Shown here: one piece after another, positions 1 through 5,860 of the stretch | Numbering within the stretch: position 1 is the first letter of the stretch | How the letters are laid out: every line of letters begins with the position of its first letter | Source of the DNA: Elusimicrobiota bacterium | GTDB taxonomy: Bacteria > Elusimicrobiota > Elusimicrobia > UBA1565 > UBA9628 | Length of the DNA: 11,325 nt | Direction of reading: 5' to 3' | NCBI GenBank assembly: GCA_023249695.1 | Contig: JAHFCD010000022.1 | Coordinates: forward strand, 1-11,325 | Translations under genes and position numbers: made by a program | The notes under the pieces: generated by a model | The model's input: the letters and a program-made list of their open reading frames with translations, nothing else | The model's database searches: none | What the model was told of the DNA's origin: nothing

Positions 1-1113
1 ATAGAGGCCGAAGCCGAAGCGCAGGCGGTCGCCGCGCGCGTCGGTGAGCACGCCGGAATCGGCGGCGAGCCGCTTCGAGACCGCCGGCGCGCCGTCCACG
101 CGAAAGGTCAGGAAGTGGCCGAGGCGCGTCAGCTCGGACGACACGAGCGCCTCCGTCCTCAACGGCCCGCGCGCGACGCGCGCCAGGCGCGATAAAAAGC
201 CGCGCTGCAGCGCGCGGACGCGCGCGTCGGACTTGTCGACGCTCAGCCCCTGCGCCCGCCGCCACGCCGTCACGGCGTTCCACCGGTACAAACCCGACGG
301 ATCGAAGGTCGAGCCCCAGAAGCGCGCCGCCCCGGCCGCGTAGCCGACGGGCGCCGTGATCGGCTTCTGCAAAGCCGCGAAGTCGGCGAACCAGCCCGTG
401 TTCGCCGGCCGCAGCGCGCAATCTGGAGGAACCGCGAGGAAGCAAACCCCCTCGCCCGCCTGCGCGTACTTGTAGCCCCCCGCGAGATAAAAAATCCGGG
501 GCGCGAGCCGCGAGAGGTCGAGCGGCGCGGTCATGAAGGCGTGATAGCCGTCCACGACGACGAGGGCCTTCTCCGGCGCGGCGGCGGAGATCGCGAGCAG
601 GTCGGCCTCGCTCAGGCGATGGCCCGAGTTGAAGAACGTCTGGCTCAGGAATACGAGGTCGCGCGCGCCGGCCTTCGCCGCCGCGGCGAAGCGGGCGGGA
701 AAGGTCGAAAACGGCTCGACCGCGATCCTTTCGACCGCCGCGCCGTCCTCCTCGAGGCGCGCGGCCTGGCGCGCGAAGGAGTGGAACTCGGAATCGGTGG
801 TCAGGATCCGCGGGGGCCGCCCCGTCGGGAGGCAGGACAGCAGGCGCAGCACGAACTCGTGCGTGTTCGGCGCGAAAACGATCAGGTCCGGCGACGGCCA
901 GCCCAAGGCCTCGGCGACGGCCCGCTGCGCGGCGGGAACGACCGACTCGAACACGAGGTCCCATTTCTCGTCCGTCCGGGACGCCGCGTCATCCCAGCAC
1001 GCCAGCACCGCGTCGCGCGTGCAGTCCGGCCACGGGTGATGGCTGTGCGCGCAGAAATGCAGGCGCGAGCCGAGCCCCTTGAAAAACGCCGAGTAGTGCT
1101 CCTTGAGGCTCAC
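1..1113 (-). CDS. Kynureninase-like PLP-dependent enzyme (class V aminotransferase fold), 3' end cut by window edge
   Basis: Read on the minus strand from a GTG at 1113-1111, 371 codons are open to the window edge, so only the last few dozen residues should be missing (the family is about 400 residues). Visible landmarks are an N-terminal segment LHFCAHSHHPWP near residues 18-29, a PLP-binding Asp188 and nearby His191 in VVVDGYHAF, and the probable Schiff-base lysine K215 in GGYKYAQAGEG. That last stretch closely resembles the YKY-x-x-AG-x-G signature of kynureninases. Kynureninase cleaves kynurenine to anthranilate and alanine. The GTG overlaps the dioxygenase stop (GTGA), with a GAGG four bases upstream, so the two are probably translationally coupled. 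The neighbouring tryptophan dioxygenase strengthens the call. Another class V enzyme acting on a related substrate remains possible, so I give no gene symbol. Confidence 0.8.
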   Translation of the reverse strand, partial: MSLKEHYSAFFKGLGSRLHFCAHSHHPWPDCTRDAVLACWDDAASRTDEKWDLVFESVVPAAQRAVAEALGWPSPDLIVFAPNTHEFVLRLLSCLPTGRPPRILTTDSEFHSFARQAARLEEDGAAVERIAVEPFSTFPARFAAAAKAGARDLVFLSQTFFNSGHRLSEADLLAISAAAPEKALVVVDGYHAFMTAPLDLSRLAPRIFYLAGGYKYAQAGEGVCFLAVPPDCALRPANTGWFADFAALQKPITAPVGYAAGAARFWGSTFDPSGLYRWNAVTAWRRAQGLSVDKSDARVRALQRGFLSRLARVARGPLRTEALVSSELTRLGHFLTFRVDGAPAVSKRLAADSGVLTDARGDRLRFGFGLY

Positions 1114-2198
1114 GCCGCCTCGTGCGCGAAGCCCAGCGCGGCGGCGGCCCTCTTCGGAAGCTTCGGCAGCGCCGAGCGTGGGATCAGGAAGGTGGACAGG
1201 TTGAACAGATCCCCGAACACGCGATGCGAGCTCGCCGCCTTCATCAGGTACTGATGTCCCGACGAGCCGCCGGTCCCGATCTTGGTGCCGATCATCCGGT
1301 GCACCATGATCGCGTGGCGGGTGCGCCACAGCGCGAACTGCTCGTCGACCTCGACGAGCTTCTCGAGGAGGCGGAACGGCTCGTGCAGGATGGGCCGGTC
1401 GCGGTAAAGCTGGATGAGCAGCGCCGAGCGCGTCGCGGCGTGCGACAGGCGCCAGGCACCCTCGCGCGTCAGCAGCGCGTGCCTCTCGGGATCGAGCAGG
1501 CCCTCGAAGCTCTCGCGCGTGCCGGCCAGGGTCTTGAGCTCCCGGTCCAGGTCCTCCGGCGACGGCGCGCTGTCCCGGATCGTCTTCTCGTCGCGAACGA
1601 GCATCGCGCCGACGGCCTTGCGGTACTCGCGCCAGAAGTCGAAGCCGCCCAGGCGGGTGAAAGGCGTGCGCTCGAGCCAGCGCTCGACGAGCGTGAACAA
1701 GGACGGCGCCCCGCCCGCCGCGAGCACGAGCCGCCGGTGCGCGGGCGACAGCCGCCGGAAGTACGGCGTCTTCTCGAACGGCACGCGGCGCTGGTCCACC
1801 AGCCCGAGCTTCTGCTCGATGAGGCGGAACTGGAAGCTCTGGAAGCCGGACGCCGGCGTCAGCGCGTCGCGGAAATCGAGGAAGTCGAGCGGGGTCATGG
1901 TCTCGAGGACGTGCAGCTGCTCGAGCAGGAGCTTCTGGATCTCGACGACGCGCCCGAGCCGGGACACGGCCGCCCCGATCCGGCTTTCCGCCACGGAGCG
2001 GCCGGAGAAAATCTCCAGGACGGAGTCGAGCTCGTGCAGGATCTGCTTGAACCACAGCTCATAGGCCTGATGCGTGACGATGAAGAGCATTTCATCGTGC
2101 GCGGGACGGCCGCCGAGGTTCGACAAGGGCTTCTGCGAGCTCAGGAGGCCGTCGAGGCCGAGATAGTCGCTGTAATAGACCGGCTTGCGCGTTTTCAA
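1110..2198 (-). CDS. kynA: Tryptophan 2,3-dioxygenase
   Basis: A 362-residue haem enzyme that opens the indole ring of tryptophan to give N-formylkynurenine, the first step of the kynurenine pathway. Family signatures are unmistakable: DEMLFIVTHQAYELWFKQIL at 35-54 (with the conserved distal His43), GFQSFQFRLIE at 118-128 with substrate-binding Arg125, and WRTRHAIMVHRMIGTKIGTG at 291-310 with proximal haem ligand His300 and Thr309. It is longer than compact bacterial forms of about 280-300 residues and nearer the animal length. The start is TTG: an in-frame TAG lies upstream with no ATG or GTG between, and a strong GAGGAG sits six bases before the TTG. It is second in a minus-strand unit, 18 bases after an NlpC/P60 gene, and overlaps the kynureninase-like gene by four bases. 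No formamidase is visible. Confidence 0.95.
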   Translation of the reverse strand: MKTRKPVYYSDYLGLDGLLSSQKPLSNLGGRPAHDEMLFIVTHQAYELWFKQILHELDSVLEIFSGRSVAESRIGAAVSRLGRVVEIQKLLLEQLHVLETMTPLDFLDFRDALTPASGFQSFQFRLIEQKLGLVDQRRVPFEKTPYFRRLSPAHRRLVLAAGGAPSLFTLVERWLERTPFTRLGGFDFWREYRKAVGAMLVRDEKTIRDSAPSPEDLDRELKTLAGTRESFEGLLDPERHALLTREGAWRLSHAATRSALLIQLYRDRPILHEPFRLLEKLVEVDEQFALWRTRHAIMVHRMIGTKIGTGGSSGHQYLMKAASSHRVFGDLFNLSTFLIPRSALPKLPKRAAAALGFAHEAA

Positions 2199-2204
2199 TG
2201 AAGT

Positions 2205-2210
2205 CTCCTC
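2205..2210 (-). promoter_or_regulatory. Shine-Dalgarno site that fixes the TTG start of the dioxygenase
   Basis: GAGGAG on the minus strand, six bases before the TTG at 2198. It is the clearest ribosome-binding site in the window and contrasts with the first genes of the transcription units, which lack one. Confidence 0.75.
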
Positions 2211-2216
2211 GATCGT

Positions 2217-2681
2217 CTAGTCGATGACGCGCCGGCCGCGCAGGTAGCGCTTGCGCCAGTAGTCGCTGTACAGGCTTTCCTGGCGCACGCCCTCGCCCGG
2301 GTTGGCCTGATGGATGAAAATCCCGTTGTTGACGTAGATCGCGACGTGGCCGATCTTCTTACCGCCCTTGGCGCCGGAGAAGAAAAGCAGGTCCGCCATG
2401 CGCAGGTCGCGGGAGGATCCGACCGCCTCGCCCTCGATGGCCATCGCCTCGGAATTGCGCGGCAAGGCGATCTTGTGCGCCGCGAACACCTTCCCGACGT
2501 AGTCCGAGCAGTCCTTGGGCAGCGGGTGCTTGGAGTCCTCCTCCGGCAGGTAGGACTTGGCCGTGCGGATGACGGCCTTCGCCAGAGGCGAAGGCGGCGG
2601 GATGCCCTTGCGGACGTTTTTCCCGCCCCCGCAGCCGGCCGCGGCGAGCAGAGCGGCGAGAAGCATCGCGCTGATTTTCAT
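2217..2681 (-). CDS. NlpC/P60-family putative cell-wall hydrolase, predicted lipoprotein
   Basis: A 154-residue exported protein. Residues 1-16 form a short signal peptide ending at a lipobox-like AAGC (Cys17), followed by a glycine spacer, so it is probably lipid-anchored. The rest is one NlpC/P60 domain: catalytic Cys58 in KDCSDYVGKVF, His112 in GHVAIYV, and His124 in IFIHQANP as probable third residue. These enzymes usually cut amide bonds in peptidoglycan stem peptides. The domain is close to minimal size, with no SH3 or LysM targeting module. The ATG has no Shine-Dalgarno site, but a TATAAT lies eight bases upstream, suggesting an almost leaderless message. It is the first gene of the unit containing the two tryptophan-catabolism genes, with no obvious functional link to them. 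Confidence 0.87.
   Translation of the reverse strand: MKISAMLLAALLAAAGCGGGKNVRKGIPPPSPLAKAVIRTAKSYLPEEDSKHPLPKDCSDYVGKVFAAHKIALPRNSEAMAIEGEAVGSSRDLRMADLLFFSGAKGGKKIGHVAIYVNNGIFIHQANPGEGVRQESLYSDYWRKRYLRGRRVID
2575..2595. repeat. Perfect inverted repeat, 9-bp arms and 3-base loop, inside the NlpC gene
   Basis: Left arm GCCTTCGCC (2575-2583), loop AGA, right arm GGCGAAGGC (2587-2595). It lies in the linker between signal peptide and domain (coding for roughly PSPLAKA) and has the same architecture as the set found in moaA and moaC-mog. Confidence 0.6.
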
Positions 2682-2689
2682 CGACGAAA

Positions 2690-2695
2690 ATTATA
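2690..2695 (-). promoter_or_regulatory. -10 element of the NlpC-dioxygenase-kynureninase unit
   Basis: A consensus TATAAT on the minus strand ends eight bases before the ATG of the NlpC gene. Transcription would begin at or within about two bases of the start codon. No TTGACA-like -35 is visible at 16-18 bases; that position lies inside or next to the palindrome at 2707-2734. Confidence 0.6.
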
Positions 2696-2702
2696 CTCAT
2701 TC

Positions 2703-2713
2703 GCTAGGCCCAT
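2703..2713 (+). promoter_or_regulatory. GCTAGGCCCAT motif, copy 1
   Basis: This 11-base string also occurs at 9096-9106, also upstream of a secreted-protein gene on the same strand and at nearly the same distance from the start codon (76 bases here, 75 there). Flanking matches (CTCA seven bases upstream) extend the similarity. It may be an activator site. It overlaps the left arm of the palindrome. Confidence 0.45.
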
Positions 2714-2734
2714 CGGCCCCGGGGTCCATGGGCC
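2707..2734. repeat. 28-bp near-perfect palindrome in the divergent intergenic region
   Basis: Left half GGCCCATCGGCCCC meets right half GGGGTCCATGGGCC: 12 of 14 positions pair about the centre at 2720/2721, including perfect seven-base outer arms GGCCCAT and ATGGGCC. It lies between the two divergent -10 elements (2690-2695 and 2767-2772), about 25-50 bases upstream of the predicted NlpC transcript start. It could be a dimeric-regulator operator acting on both promoters; a cruciform or RNA hairpin is an alternative. Confidence 0.6.
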
Positions 2735-2766
2735 CAACGATCCTGTCCCGGCCCCGTTTCCCTATA

Positions 2767-2772
2767 TATACT
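2767..2772 (+). promoter_or_regulatory. -10 element placed for a leaderless transcript (gene at 2779)
   Basis: TATACT within a TATATATACT run, with exactly six bases between it and the ATG at 2779. Standard -10 to +1 spacing puts the transcript start on the A of the ATG. There is no Shine-Dalgarno site and no convincing -35. Confidence 0.6.
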
Positions 2773-2778
2773 GACGTC

Positions 2779-3921
2779 ATGTTCCGTCAGATCTTTCTCG
2801 TGGGACTCCTGGCCCTCGGCGCCGCCGCTCCGGCGCGCGCAGCCGGCGATCCGGCCGCCGTGGCCGCGGTCGAGCCGTTCCTGCGCGACGACGAGAAGGC
2901 CATGCTCGCCGCCGTCCTCGCCGACAAGGCCGCCGCCGCGGACTTCAACGCCGACGTGAAGCTCGCCGCCGGCGATCCCAAGATCATGAAGCTCGTCCTC
3001 GACAAGTGGCGCGGCCGCATCGTCGCCTACGCCGAGACGGACGCCCGCATCCCGTCCCCCGACCTGGAAGGCACCTACAAGAACTCCAGCTCGATGATGA
3101 CGCCGCGCACCCGCGCCTATCTCCTGCGCCGGCTCAAGACGATGAAGGAATCCGACCGCAACAGCCTCATCGAGTACCTCGACGCCGTGGACTCGGCGCT
3201 GGCGTCCAACGACGGCAAGCTGACCTGGTACACGAAGAAGGTCGTGACCGGCGTCTTCGACCGGTATCGCCAGGATCTGACGGCCTACCTGCCCGAGCCG
3301 ATCGCGCAGAACGGCAAGGCCGCCGCCCCCGCGGCCGCCGCGGCGTTGGCCGAGCGCCGGAAAGCCGCCGAAGGCATCGCCTTGGTTCCTCCCCCCGTCC
3401 CACGCGAGCCGATCATCTCGCCTCCGGCCCGCTCCACCCATACCGTCGCCGGCTCGAAGCCCGCCGCCGGGACCAAGCCCGTCGCCGGCGTCCCGGCCGT
3501 CGTCGTCTCGACCTCGACCGCCGCCCTCGATCAGGCCCGGCGCGCGGCCGAGGCCGCCGAACGCGCGGGCGGGAACTTCGACGGCGGCGGCGCCGCGCCT
3601 CCCGAGACCGGCGGCGTCGTCGCCGGCGGCGAGAGCGCGGGACGCCCTCCCCTCGAGCCGTCCGCGCGCGCGGGCGACGTTCCCAATCTAAGCGCCGAGG
3701 TTCCCTCGCCGGTGGACCCCGACGAGGACTTCATGTCCAGCGTCAAAAAAATGAAGACCGGCTCGGGCCCGCTGCAGCCCCGAAAGTATCTCCCCGGAGG
3801 CCTCGGCGCCTTGCTCGGAGGCATCCTCGGCTTCTTCCTCGGCGGCCCGATCGGCGCCCTGATCGGCGCGGGCGCCGGCCTGATCATCGGAGACGTCGTC
3901 GGCGGCAAGCTCTTCAAGTAA
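2779..3921 (+). CDS. Secreted protein of unknown function with C-terminal glycine-zipper segment
   Basis: I do not recognise this 380-residue protein. It begins with a clear signal peptide (residues 1-21, cleavage probable after ARA). An Ala/Asp/Lys-rich, apparently helical domain follows to about residue 175. Residues about 180-320 form a low-complexity Ala/Pro/Gly/Thr linker with a SKPAAGTKPVAG near-repeat. An acidic-then-basic patch (PDEDFMSSVKKMKTG) precedes a glycine-rich hydrophobic tail at 340-380 with repeated GxxxG spacing, ending GGKLFK. Such glycine zippers insert into or associate with membranes in outer-membrane lipoproteins and some toxins, so the mature protein may be membrane-tethered at its C-terminus. 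The ATG at 2779 is chosen because the signal peptide starts there and a -10 element precedes it by six bases. The gene ends 16 bases before moaA, which has its own promoter-like element. Confidence 0.75.
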   Translation: MFRQIFLVGLLALGAAAPARAAGDPAAVAAVEPFLRDDEKAMLAAVLADKAAAADFNADVKLAAGDPKIMKLVLDKWRGRIVAYAETDARIPSPDLEGTYKNSSSMMTPRTRAYLLRRLKTMKESDRNSLIEYLDAVDSALASNDGKLTWYTKKVVTGVFDRYRQDLTAYLPEPIAQNGKAAAPAAAAALAERRKAAEGIALVPPPVPREPIISPPARSTHTVAGSKPAAGTKPVAGVPAVVVSTSTAALDQARRAAEAAERAGGNFDGGGAAPPETGGVVAGGESAGRPPLEPSARAGDVPNLSAEVPSPVDPDEDFMSSVKKMKTGSGPLQPRKYLPGGLGALLGGILGFFLGGPIGALIGAGAGLIIGDVVGGKLFK

Positions 3922-3925
3922 GGGG

Positions 3926-3931
3926 TATAAT
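3926..3931 (+). promoter_or_regulatory. -10 element placed for a leaderless moaA transcript
   Basis: A perfect TATAAT lies in the 16-base gap before moaA, with six bases between it and the GTG. The purine run AAGGGG upstream is 12 bases from the GTG, too far for a normal Shine-Dalgarno site. The Moco operon may thus start its own message at the GTG. Confidence 0.6.
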
Positions 3932-3937
3932 CCTTCC

Positions 3938-4912
3938 GTGACTCTCGTCGACGGCTTCGGCCGCTCCTTCCACTATCTCCGCCTGTCCGTCGAGGACGCC
4001 TGTAATTTCCGCTGCCAATACTGCCTTCCCCACGGCTACCACAAGTCGGAGGCGGACTCTCCGCTGAGCGTCGCGGAGATCGGACGGCTCGCGCGCGCCT
4101 TCGCCGACCTCGGCTTCTGGAAGGTGCGCCTGACGGGAGGCGAGCCGACGGTGCGCCGGGACATCGTCGAGATCGCGCGGACGGTCGCGCAAACGACCGG
4201 GGTGCGGCGCGTGGCGCTGTCGACCAACGGCTACCGGCTCGCGGAGCTGGCCCCGGAACTGCGGGCCGCCGGGGTCGCCGCGGTGAACGTGAGCGTGGAC
4301 AGCCTCGACGCCGCGCGGTTCGCGGAGCTCACGGGCCAGGACAGCCTCCAAGACGTGCTCGCGGGCATCGACCGCAGCCTCGCGCTCGGGCTCGAGACGA
4401 AGATCAACGCGGTGCTGATGAAGGGGCTCAACGACACGGAATTCGGCCGATTCGTGGAGCTCGCCCGGGAGCGGCCCCTGTCGGTGCGCTTCATCGAGCT
4501 GATGCCGGTCGCGGACAATAAGGAATTTTTCGCGGCGAGGCACCTGAAGGCCGAGCATCTCGTGAGCTGGCTGACGGAGAACGGCTGGAAGGAGCGGGAG
4601 CGCCGCGAAGGCGACGGGCCGGCGCGGAACTTCTTGAAAGACGGCTACAACGGCTCGGTCGGGGTCATTGCGCCGTACGCGAAGGACTTTTGCGGGTCCT
4701 GCAATCGCTTGCGCGTCACGAGCCGGGGCCGTTTGCGGCTATGCCTGTTCTCGGAGGCCGATCACTCGCTACGGTCGTTCCTGCAGGACGACGCGCAGGC
4801 ATCGGAGCTCCAAGAGCGCGTGAAGAGCTTGCTGGGATTGAAGGAAGTCTCTCACCATCTTCCCGAAGGGAAGATGGGAAACACGAAGCACTTCGCGATG
4901 ATGGGCGGCTGA
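3938..4912 (+). CDS. moaA: GTP 3',8-cyclase MoaA (molybdenum cofactor biosynthesis)
   Basis: A 324-residue radical-SAM enzyme that turns GTP into 3',8-cyclo-7,8-dihydro-GTP, the first committed Moco step. The N-terminal radical-SAM cluster is C22-x3-C26-x2-C29 in DACNFRCQYCLPHG, followed by the glycine-rich LTGGEPTVR. The second 4Fe-4S cluster is C252-x2-C255-x13-C269 in FCGSCNRLRVTSRGRLRLC. The protein ends in the conserved Gly-Gly tail required by this family. Length is normal. The GTG start fits the usual N-terminus (GR-x-FHYLRLSVEDACNF). It is the first gene of a seven-gene run, and its TGA overlaps the next ATG (ATGA-type coupling with moaC-mog). A perfect 10-bp inverted repeat lies near its 3' end. 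Confidence 0.96.
   Translation: MTLVDGFGRSFHYLRLSVEDACNFRCQYCLPHGYHKSEADSPLSVAEIGRLARAFADLGFWKVRLTGGEPTVRRDIVEIARTVAQTTGVRRVALSTNGYRLAELAPELRAAGVAAVNVSVDSLDAARFAELTGQDSLQDVLAGIDRSLALGLETKINAVLMKGLNDTEFGRFVELARERPLSVRFIELMPVADNKEFFAARHLKAEHLVSWLTENGWKERERREGDGPARNFLKDGYNGSVGVIAPYAKDFCGSCNRLRVTSRGRLRLCLFSEADHSLRSFLQDDAQASELQERVKSLLGLKEVSHHLPEGKMGNTKHFAMMGG
4855..4877. repeat. Perfect inverted repeat, 10-bp arms and GAA loop, at the 3' end of moaA
   Basis: CCATCTTCCC (4855-4864), loop GAA, GGGAAGATGG (4868-4877). The arms are of mixed composition, so a GC-rich background does not easily explain them. It codes for HHLPEGKMG in the MoaA tail and lies about 35 bases before the moaC-mog start, so an RNA hairpin here could affect coupling. 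Confidence 0.65.
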
Positions 4913-5859
4913 TGGCGATTAATATGGCAGACGTCTCGGCCAAAAAAACGACAGACCGCCGCGCAGCGGCGGTCGGTACGCTCCTGATGGGCCGGCGCGC
5001 CTTCGCTCTGCTGAAATCCGGCCGCCTCCCGAAGGGCGACGCGATCAGCCTCGCCCAGGCGGCCGGCATAATGGCCGCTAAACGCACTCCCGATCTTTTG
5101 CCGTTGTGCCACCCGATCTCCTTGGATTCCGTCGACGTGGAGATCACGCTCGACGCGAAACTTCCGGGAGCGCGCGTCCGCTGCACCGCCGCGATAGCGG
5201 CGAAGACCGGGGTGGAGATGGAGGCCTTAACGGGAGCGTCGGTCGCGCTTCTCTGCCTGTACGATCTGTTGAAGCCCGTTGATCCAAATCTTGAAATCGT
5301 TGCCGTTCGTTTGGAATACAAATCGGGCGGCAAGAAGGGATTCTGGACGCATCAAAAAACACAAACGCCGCCGAAGGCGGCGAAGCTCCGGAGATTGGGG
5401 ACGGCGGCGGTGATGACCGTGAGCGACCGCGCCTTTAAAAAGATTTACAAGGACACGTCGGGACCAGCTTTGGCCTCCGGCCTTGAACGAATGGGGTTCT
5501 CGGTTAAAAAGCGCATCATAAGCCCCGACGATCAAACGGCTATAGAGGCTCATATACGCCGCGCTGCGCGCGGCGTTGACGTCATTGTTTTGACCGGAGG
5601 AACGGGATTGGCGCCGCGCGATGTGACGCCTGAAGCGGTGATGGCGGTCTGCGACCGCATTATTCCTGGAATTGGAGAGACCTTGCGGTCCTCGGGCGGT
5701 CCCGCCACGGCGGCCCTCTCTCGTTCGGTCGCCGGGCAACTGGGGAAATGCGTGATCGTCGCGCTGCCCGGATCCGGGGGCGGCGTGCGCGACGGCTTAT
5801 GCGTCTTGGAAGATTTACTTCCCCACGCCGTTTTTATCGCCAAAGGCGGCGGGCACTGA
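4912..5859 (+). CDS. Bifunctional MoaC-MogA/MoaB fusion (molybdenum cofactor biosynthesis)
   Basis: A 315-residue two-domain protein. Residues 1-145 are MoaC (cyclic pyranopterin monophosphate synthase): the MADVS start motif, Lys57 in AAKRTPDLLPLCHPI, His67, Glu102 and Glu104 in TGVEMEALTG, and Asp118/Lys121 in LYDLLK are all present. After a short linker (QTPPKAAK), residues about 163-312 form a MogA/MoaB domain (molybdopterin adenylyltransferase fold) with TVSDRA at 169-174, LTGGTGLAPRDVTPEAV at 227-243 including Asp237, and PGSGGGVRDG near 286-295. The MoaC N-terminus is shorter than usual, starting almost at the VDVS motif. ATG 4912 overlaps the moaA stop; ATG 4924 is an alternative. Such MoaC-Mog fusions are known. 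The gene is distinctly lower in GC than its neighbours (about 50% in places) and carries several short inverted repeats. Confidence 0.94.
   Translation: MAINMADVSAKKTTDRRAAAVGTLLMGRRAFALLKSGRLPKGDAISLAQAAGIMAAKRTPDLLPLCHPISLDSVDVEITLDAKLPGARVRCTAAIAAKTGVEMEALTGASVALLCLYDLLKPVDPNLEIVAVRLEYKSGGKKGFWTHQKTQTPPKAAKLRRLGTAAVMTVSDRAFKKIYKDTSGPALASGLERMGFSVKKRIISPDDQTAIEAHIRRAARGVDVIVLTGGTGLAPRDVTPEAVMAVCDRIIPGIGETLRSSGGPATAALSRSVAGQLGKCVIVALPGSGGGVRDGLCVLEDLLPHAVFIAKGGGH
4954..4974. repeat. Perfect inverted repeat, 9-bp arms and 3-base loop, start of moaC-mog
   Basis: GACCGCCGC (4954-4962), loop GCA, GCGGCGGTC (4966-4974). It lies 42 bases into the fusion gene and codes for DRRAAAV. It is the second of the cluster. 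Confidence 0.55.
5366..5382. repeat. Perfect inverted repeat, 7-bp arms and GAA loop, interdomain linker
   Basis: CGCCGCC (5366-5372), loop GAA, GGCGGCG (5376-5382), coding for the PPKAA linker between the MoaC and Mog domains. Shorter and GC-only, so weaker alone. Confidence 0.4.
5556..5576. repeat. Perfect inverted repeat, 9-bp arms and 3-base loop, Mog domain
   Basis: ACGCCGCGC (5556-5564), loop TGC, GCGCGGCGT (5568-5576), coding for IRRAARGV just before the conserved LTGGTG. It stands out against the lower-GC flanks. Confidence 0.55.
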
Positions 5860-5860
5860 C

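Noticed and set aside
201..214. Perfect 14-base palindrome CGCGCTGCAGCGCG in the kynureninase-like gene
   Set aside because: It lies in coding sequence with runs of CGCG on both sides. Short GC self-complementary strings are expected here, and nothing around it suggests a site.
541..2201. Long plus-strand open frames opposite the kynureninase-like and dioxygenase genes, up to 359 codons
   Set aside because: They are antisense to clearly conserved genes. Their translations are Arg/Glu/Ala/Gln-rich with no motifs, as expected from GC-rich codon shadows.
2704..3441. Minus-strand open frame of 245 codons across the glycine-zipper gene
   Set aside because: Its composition is the mirror of Ala/Asp-rich coding, and it has no signal peptide, motif or ribosome-binding site. 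The plus-strand gene has a signal peptide and promoter.
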